Shown here: positions 45,564-49,616 of the stretch, piece by piece
Layout: each line of letters starts with the position of its first letter
Position numbering within the stretch: position 1 is the first letter of the stretch
Assembly: GCA_947476285.1 (NCBI GenBank)
Contig: CANJPU010000038.1
Location: forward strand, 1-49,616
Length of the DNA: 49,616 nt
Source: Comamonadaceae bacterium
GTDB taxonomy: Bacteria; Pseudomonadota; Gammaproteobacteria; Burkholderiales; Burkholderiaceae_C
Direction: 5' to 3'
Program-made: the position numbers and the translations under genes
Notes under the pieces: generated by a model
What the model was told of the DNA's origin: nothing
What the model saw: only the letters and a program-made list of their open reading frames with translations
The model's database searches: none

Positions 45564-46696
45564 GATTGCGCCAGGGCTTGACAAACACGATGAGGATCGC
45601 TTGAACGCATGGATGGAAACAGAGGCAGTGTGAGGATGCTGCGTCCAATGCGCTCGGCGTGGGGCAGCATGCCTTCGCGCCATCCGAGCGAGCGATAGTA
45701 CGAGAACAAATGCAAAGCTGGGTAATGTACACCCGTGCCAATGCCGGCATCTTGCAAGGCCTGCATGATGGCGGCCCGGCCACCGCGCAGGCGATCTGCG
45801 GGCAGCACGACTTGAAACATATGCCAATTGGTCATGGCGCCGCTGCTGTTGATGGGCGGCGGCAACTCGATGCCAAGGGCTTCCAGTTTGGCCGCTGCGG
45901 CAGCATCAAAATAGTCTTGCGCAAGTTGGGCGCGGCGCCGCGTCACCTCAGGCAAGTGCGCAAGCTGGCCCAAACCAATGGCCGCATTGATGTCAGTCAG
46001 GTTGAACTTGCCACCCGGCGCCTCAACGTCCATGCCGTCAAGGCCAGAGCGCACCACGCCTTGCAGTCGCAGGCGTTGGGCTTGCTCGGCCTCGCCCAGC
46101 GAGTTGAGCACCAGGCAACCGCCTTCTGCGCAGGTGATGTTCTTGTTGGCCTGAAAGCTAAAGCTCACCAAATCGCCAAAGCTGCCGATGCGCTGCCCAT
46201 TCCAGCGTGAATCGATCGCTTGCGCCGCGTCTTCGATCACGCGCAAAGCGTGCTTCTTGGCGATGGCATAAAGCAGGTCCATGTCAACAGGCAAGCCCGC
46301 CATGTACACCGGCATGATGGCCCGCGTGCGCGGGGTGATGGCCGCCTCCACCGCAGCCAAGTCGATATTGCGCGTGTGCGGATCAACATCCACAAAGACC
46401 GGCTTTGCACCCACCGCGACAATGACGTTAGCCGTGGCCACCCAGGTGATGGCGGTGGTGATGACCTCGTCGCCCGGCCCGACGCCTGCAAGGCGCAAGG
46501 CCACTTCCATGGTCGCCGTGCCATTCGAGAAGGCGCGCACCGGGCGCCCGCCAAACAGCGCCGACAACTGCGCCTCGAACGCCTGCACTTTGGGGCCCGA
46601 GGTGATCCAACCCGAAGCCAGCACCTTGCCAACTTCAGCAATGGTTTGCGCGTCTATATCGGGACGGGTAAAGGGAAGAAATGTAGAGTCGGACAT
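45542..46696 (-). CDS. arnB: UDP-Ara4N aminotransferase ArnB
   Basis: A 384-residue PLP enzyme of the DegT/DnrJ/EryC1/StrS family. The PLP lysine is K185 in SFSFQANKNITCAEGG, with the phosphate-binding SNGTATMEVALRLAGVGPGDEVIT and EDAAQAIDSRW upstream. It aminates UDP-4-keto-pentose with glutamate. The gene is second to third in the operon and follows the small multidrug-like gene by 22 bases. Confidence 0.92.
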   Translation of the reverse strand: MSDSTFLPFTRPDIDAQTIAEVGKVLASGWITSGPKVQAFEAQLSALFGGRPVRAFSNGTATMEVALRLAGVGPGDEVITTAITWVATANVIVAVGAKPVFVDVDPHTRNIDLAAVEAAITPRTRAIMPVYMAGLPVDMDLLYAIAKKHALRVIEDAAQAIDSRWNGQRIGSFGDLVSFSFQANKNITCAEGGCLVLNSLGEAEQAQRLRLQGVVRSGLDGMDVEAPGGKFNLTDINAAIGLGQLAHLPEVTRRRAQLAQDYFDAAAAAKLEALGIELPPPINSSGAMTNWHMFQVVLPADRLRGGRAAIMQALQDAGIGTGVHYPALHLFSYYRSLGWREGMLPHAERIGRSILTLPLFPSMRSSDPHRVCQALAQSCKRLLK

Positions 46697-46718
46697 GGGA
46701 AGGTGTGGAAAATAGTAT

Positions 46719-47090
46719 TTATGCCCGCGACATCACAAAGACACCGGCCAAAATCAACAGCATGCCAGCAAGCCGCATGGGCCCAAGCACCTCGCCGAAC
46801 AGGTACCAGGCCGCAGCAGCATTGACCACATAACCGAGTGACAACATTGGGTAGGCTACCGACACATCAACCCGCGACAAGCCGACGATCCACACCCCGA
46901 CACTCAGTACATAGCAAGCCAAGCCGGCGATGATCGGCCACTGCCCCAGCACCTGCACGACGGTGGGCAGCAAGGTCGACCACTCGACGGTGAGTGTACC
47001 CAAGGGGCGCACGCCTGCCTTGAGCAGCAACTGGGCGCCGGCATTGAGCAGCACACCCGTCAAGATGAACAAAAAGGTAGTTAAGGTCAT
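46719..47090 (-). CDS. ArnE/ArnF-like small membrane flippase subunit
   Basis: The start is ATG 47090 (MTLTTFLFILTGVLLNAGAQ), 123 residues, four membrane helices of the small multidrug resistance fold, with AYPMLSLGYVVNAAAAWYLFGE typical of ArnE/ArnF. These proteins are thought to flip Ara4N-phosphoundecaprenol across the inner membrane. Only one such gene is present here rather than the ArnE-ArnF pair of enterobacteria, so it may act as a homodimer. Four-base overlap with arnT. Confidence 0.85.
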   Translation of the reverse strand: MTLTTFLFILTGVLLNAGAQLLLKAGVRPLGTLTVEWSTLLPTVVQVLGQWPIIAGLACYVLSVGVWIVGLSRVDVSVAYPMLSLGYVVNAAAAWYLFGEVLGPMRLAGMLLILAGVFVMSRA

Positions 47091-48733
47091 GGCGAGGCCT
47101 TCGAAAAATTGGCGACAACCACACGCCGCGCGTCCTGGGCAATCAAGGTCATGGGCAGCTGCTGACTGCGCAGCAAAGAGTAAGTTTGACTCGACATGAT
47201 CGCCAATGCGGGCCGCCCCGCCGACCAGGCCTGCACAAAGGCGGCAATCGAGGGCAACCACTTGTCTGGCTCTTGCTCAGTGCCAAAGGCCAACTCGTTG
47301 TGCGTCTCGAGGTTGGGTGACTCGACCATGATCATGGTGCGGCGCAGATAAAACGGCAGGGTGTGGTCGAGCATGCGCACCGAATAGATAGGCATATCGG
47401 GCGTAAGAATCGCTTGCACGGGCCCGACCAGCGCAACCCCCGAGGCACTGCGCCCCAAGGTTTCGTGGCCCACCAGTGCCACTGTCGTGGCCGCAAACAA
47501 CGCCAGTGAAAACGCGCCCATACTGCGCCAGAGCTGACCCTTGCGATTCAGGTACCAGGCCATGCCAAGCCCGACCGTGGCCAGCAAGCAAGCCACGGCG
47601 ACCCACCATGCATAAGCACGATACAGCGCATTGGGCGTGCCCTCGGATGCCATCCGGCCGACCAGCGGACTGGCCGCGAGCCCAACAAGCGTCAGAGCCA
47701 AGATGCACAGCACTTGTCGACTCCACACCCGTGCATCGAGCTTGTCCAGCGCCAGCGCGGCCAATATCGCAAGCGCGGGGTAAACCGGCAGTATGTAGCC
47801 CGGCAACTTGGAACTCGATAGACTGAAGAAGGCAAAGATGACCGCCACCCACACCCACAGCAGCAAGGCTGGTCTAAAACCCGGCTCCGAAGGCTGCACC
47901 ACACCCACCATGCGAGGCAAGAGCCCTAGCCATGGGAAAAATCCCACCAGCAACTGCGGCACGAAGTACCAGACCGGGGCGCCGCGCTGATGCACGCTGG
48001 AGGTATAGCGCTCCCAATGTTCGTGAATGAAAAAGAACTGCGCGAACTCGGGGTTGCGCTGTGACACCAGCACAAACCATGGCACTGTGATCAAGAGCAT
48101 CCATAGCCCGCCACTCACCAGATACAGGCGGCGCCAAAGCGCCCAGTCGCGCGCCAGTAGGGTGTAGAGCACCAACACCAGCCCTGGCAGCACGACGCCG
48201 ATCAAACCCTTGGTCAGCACCGCCACACCCATGACCACCCACGCCAGCCACATCCACCGGCGTCGCGCTTGCACTGTAGCCTGCGGGTGCTGTGCCAGCA
48301 ACACTGCGGCAAGCATGCAAGCCAAGGCACCAGAAACACCCATGTCTAGCGAATTGAAGTGGCTGCCCAGGTTCCACGCCGGGGTGGCCAGCAACACCAA
48401 GCCGGCGAGCCAGCCCGCCCGAGCGCCGAACCAGCGGCGCGCGGCCAGCATCGTCATCAGCAAACCAATGGCCCCGCTGAGCCCCACCCACAATCGAGCC
48501 TGCCACTCGCCCACACCAAAGGCGTGATACGCCAGCGCGGTCATCCACAAATGAAAGGGGGGCTTCTCGAAATACTTCAAGCCGTTGTAGCGGACTGTGA
48601 CCCAATCGCCGCTGGCAAACATCTCGCGCGCAATCTCAGCATAGCGCCCCTCATCGGGGCGCAGCAAATGGCGCGCGTCCAAGGTCCAGAACCAGATACA
48701 CGCCACCGCCAGCAGCGCGCACCCTACCAGCAA
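47087..48733 (-). CDS. arnT: ArnT-type lipid A Ara4N glycosyltransferase
   Basis: A polytopic glycosyltransferase of about 548 residues (E. coli ArnT has 550). The first periplasmic loop has the DE site LRPDEGRYAEIAREMFASGDWVT and KYFEKPPFHLWMTALAYHAFG, as in ArnT/PMT-like enzymes, with about 12 hydrophobic segments after it. It moves L-Ara4N from undecaprenyl phosphate to lipid A, giving polymyxin and cationic peptide resistance. The usual start is TTG 48733, without a Shine-Dalgarno; an in-frame ATT at 48817 with AGGAG eight bases upstream would give 576 residues and is arguably better. First gene of the arn operon. Confidence 0.9.
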   Translation of the reverse strand: MLVGCALLAVACIWFWTLDARHLLRPDEGRYAEIAREMFASGDWVTVRYNGLKYFEKPPFHLWMTALAYHAFGVGEWQARLWVGLSGAIGLLMTMLAARRWFGARAGWLAGLVLLATPAWNLGSHFNSLDMGVSGALACMLAAVLLAQHPQATVQARRRWMWLAWVVMGVAVLTKGLIGVVLPGLVLVLYTLLARDWALWRRLYLVSGGLWMLLITVPWFVLVSQRNPEFAQFFFIHEHWERYTSSVHQRGAPVWYFVPQLLVGFFPWLGLLPRMVGVVQPSEPGFRPALLLWVWVAVIFAFFSLSSSKLPGYILPVYPALAILAALALDKLDARVWSRQVLCILALTLVGLAASPLVGRMASEGTPNALYRAYAWWVAVACLLATVGLGMAWYLNRKGQLWRSMGAFSLALFAATTVALVGHETLGRSASGVALVGPVQAILTPDMPIYSVRMLDHTLPFYLRRTMIMVESPNLETHNELAFGTEQEPDKWLPSIAAFVQAWSAGRPALAIMSSQTYSLLRSQQLPMTLIAQDARRVVVANFSKASP

Positions 48734-48814
48734 TGCTGATGCATGGGCGTTCGGCGAAGGCGCCAGCCTTGGGGCTGCGCTGCTCAGTGCACCCTCGGGC
48801 GCATGCGGCGGAAA

Positions 48815-48830
48815 AATTTTGTAGTCTCCT
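48815..48830 (-). promoter_or_regulatory. Ribosome binding site with possible ATT start for arnT
   Basis: On the minus strand AGGAG (48830-48826) is followed by an eight-base spacer and ATT (48817-48815) in frame with arnT. This is the only strong Shine-Dalgarno near the arnT 5' end, and no ATG, GTG or TTG occurs in frame between it and TTG 48733. ATT starts are rare (infC, pcnB). Confidence 0.4.
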
Positions 48831-48833
48831 GTG

Positions 48834-49068
48834 TGTCGACACCTTGAGTCGACGGGCTAGCGGATTGTGCGTAGGTTGATGTGCCAGATTCTATTGAAAT
48901 CGCGAGCCAAAAACGGCAGTTCCGTTGACCCGCATGGACACATTCGGGTGCCTACCTAGAAAAAGACCCACGTTATGAACGTGTTTCAAAAGGTCGGTGC
49001 TTCTGGCCGCACGAAAACCGGGGCAGTTTAGCGAGCATTTTGTGGAAACGATAATTCGCTGGACACTT
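48834..49068. other. Intergenic region between arnT and the glycosyltransferase fragment
   Basis: About 235 bases with no gene. GTCGAC occurs at 48835 and 48848, 13 bases apart, and TAGAAT on the minus strand near 48890 may be the arnT -10 box. I see no PmrA-type box (paired CTTAAT), and no RNA gene. Confidence 0.4.
48960..48985 (-). terminator. Probable terminator after the glycosyltransferase fragment
   Basis: CACGTT (48969-48974) and AACGTG (48978-48983) are exact inverted repeats with a three-base loop; on the minus strand the stem is followed by GGTCTTTTT. The stem is short but position and T-run fit an intrinsic terminator of the gene at 49069. Confidence 0.45.
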
Positions 49069-49467
49069 TCATGAATCTAGCTCCTTGGCCACACGCAGCC
49101 ATACTTGGGCGCTTTGGGTCCAGGAAAAGTGGCTAGCCCGATCTGGTCCTGCGCGAATCATTATTTGCGTAAGTTCATCATTGTTGGTCAGGTACTCTTT
49201 GATGGCAGCTAGCAGGCCGGGCTGATCAAGACTGCTAACCATCTTGGCGGTTTGTCCGACGACTTCTGGCAAGGAGGAGTTATCAGCGCAAATAACCGGC
49301 ACGCCACAGGCCATGGCCTCGAGGGGCGGCAAACCAAAGCCTTCGTAATGACTGGGGTAAACCAGCATTTTCGCGCCAGAAATGATGGCTGGCTTGTCGG
49401 CATCTTCAACATATCTGGACGGGCGCATGATGTTGTAGCCATCGTTCAGTTTGTCGGAAATGAGCTT
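49069..49467 (-). pseudogene. GT4-type glycosyltransferase, C-terminal fragment cut by IS
   Basis: About 132 residues of a group 1 glycosyltransferase C-terminal domain. SGAKMLVYPSHYEGFGLPPLEAMACGVPVICADNSSLPEVVGQTA is the conserved donor-sugar binding region with the EX7E motif (EGFGLPPLE). The frame remains open upstream as KLISDKLNDGYNIMRPSRYV up to 49467, where the IS begins, so the N-terminal acceptor domain is missing in this window. An internal ATG at 49428 is not a real start. Base composition is AT-richer than the arn genes. Confidence 0.85.
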
Positions 49468-49501
49468 TGAACTTGCCCCTGTTGGACGTACCTCTTAGCT
49501 G
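49468..49501 (-). repeat. IS right terminal inverted repeat (IRR)
   Basis: Starts TGAACTTGCCCC and shares CGTAC and CTTAGCTG at the same spacing with the IRL at 116-149 (26 of 34 identical). Confidence 0.85.
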
Positions 49502-49506
49502 CTCGA

Positions 49507-49616
49507 CTATGCGGCCTTCAGCAGCTGTGCCTCGTGCCAGCTTTTCTCAAACTGCATCGGACTGACGTAGCCCAACGTCGAATGAATTCTGCGGTGGTTG
49601 TAGAACGTCATCCAGT
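49507..49616 (-). CDS. IS3-family transposase OrfB, C-terminal fragment
   Basis: The minus strand reads WMTFYNHRRIHSTLGY, then VSPMQFEKSWHEAQLLKAA and a TAG stop at 49507-49509. YNxxRxHSxLGYxSPxxFE is the C-terminal signature of IS3-family integrase-type (DDE) transposases, following the catalytic Glu. The rest of OrfB is outside the window. Confidence 0.92.
   Translation of the reverse strand, partial: WMTFYNHRRIHSTLGYVSPMQFEKSWHEAQLLKAA

Larger units (their letters stand above)
49468..49616 (-). mobile_element. IS3-family insertion sequence, 3' end only
   Basis: The transposase-distal end of an IS3-family element: the last 35 codons of OrfB and the right terminal repeat (outer end TGAACTTGCC at 49468). 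Orientation is the same as the partial copy at 1-149, and the length inside the window is also exactly 149 bases. The flanking triplets next to the two IS ends (CTT at 49465-49467 and AGG at 150-152) differ, so they are not a target duplication of one simple insertion. Confidence 0.88.

Noticed and set aside
48835..48853. GTCGAC pair before arnT as a regulator site
   Set aside because: GTCGAC is itself a six-base palindrome common in GC-rich DNA; two copies alone do not support a site.

Overview
The window looks like a GC-rich betaproteobacterial (Burkholderiales, Comamonadaceae-like) chromosome segment. The evidence is a polyhydroxybutyrate gene set (phaC-phaA-phaB plus an intracellular phaZ), a B12-dependent propionyl-CoA/methylmalonyl-CoA operon, a gentisate-type aromatic pathway with its own TRAP transporter, and an L-Ara4N lipid A operon in which ArnA is split into two genes. 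No rRNA, tRNA, CRISPR array, prophage or replication origin was found. Both ends of the window run into the same IS3-family insertion sequence, in the same orientation, and each end stops exactly 149 bases inside it. The contig therefore appears bounded by a repeat, and the gene next to each IS end is truncated.

Layout. 1-149: 5' end of an IS3-family element. 147-1055: an amidohydrolase-like gene with a long disordered N-terminus, cut by the IS. 1414-3427: phaZ and an orphan RnfB-type ferredoxin gene. 3504-4123: ParDE toxin-antitoxin. 4221-9444 (minus): korC-korA-korB, a three-subunit 2-oxoacid:NAD(P) oxidoreductase, followed by a CBS-domain gene. 9594-18081 (minus): methylmalonyl-CoA mutase, MeaB, PccB, PccA, a PhoD-like lipoprotein and an epimerase-like VOC protein, with a divergent GntR/FCD regulator at 18194-18829. 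18864-22121 (minus): glutaryl-CoA dehydrogenase, a 2-hydroxyacid dehydrogenase and dusA. 22109-24411 (minus): two adjacent PIN-type modules, FitAB-like and XRE-ImmA/PIN. 24518-26514 (minus): a small SDR / carboxymuconolactone-decarboxylase-like / EthD-like operon. 26630-30339 (minus): phaCAB. 30441-31478: a small membrane protein and pgeF, converging and overlapping. 31581-39265 (plus): 3-hydroxybenzoate/gentisate cluster plus TRAP transporter. 39347-39892: NUDIX hydrolase. 40082-41631 (plus): sugar-nucleotide dehydrogenase/epimerase and initiating sugar transferase. 41689-48733 (minus): arnT-arnE/F-arnB-arnC-arnA(formyltransferase)-arnA(decarboxylase)-arnD. 49069-49467: glycosyltransferase fragment cut by the right IS copy (49468-49616).

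How the genes fit together. Much of the window handles acyl-CoA and reducing power. Gentisate cleavage gives fumarate and pyruvate. Glutaryl-CoA dehydrogenase feeds crotonyl-CoA toward acetyl-CoA. Propionyl-CoA enters the TCA cycle through carboxylation and the B12 mutase. 2-Oxoglutarate oxidoreductase exchanges reducing equivalents with NAD(P)H, and excess acetyl-CoA and reductant go to PHB, which PhaZ remobilises. A closely similar palindrome (TTGCRCYGCAA core) lies just upstream of phaZ and over the predicted -35 box of phaC, which suggests one regulator for synthesis and breakdown. I did not find a clearly new defence or mobile system. The most unusual items are the PhoD lipoprotein gene translationally coupled inside the propionyl-CoA operon, the Kor-CBS operon, the IS-truncated effector-like amidohydrolase, the tandem PIN modules, and a probable ATT start for arnT.
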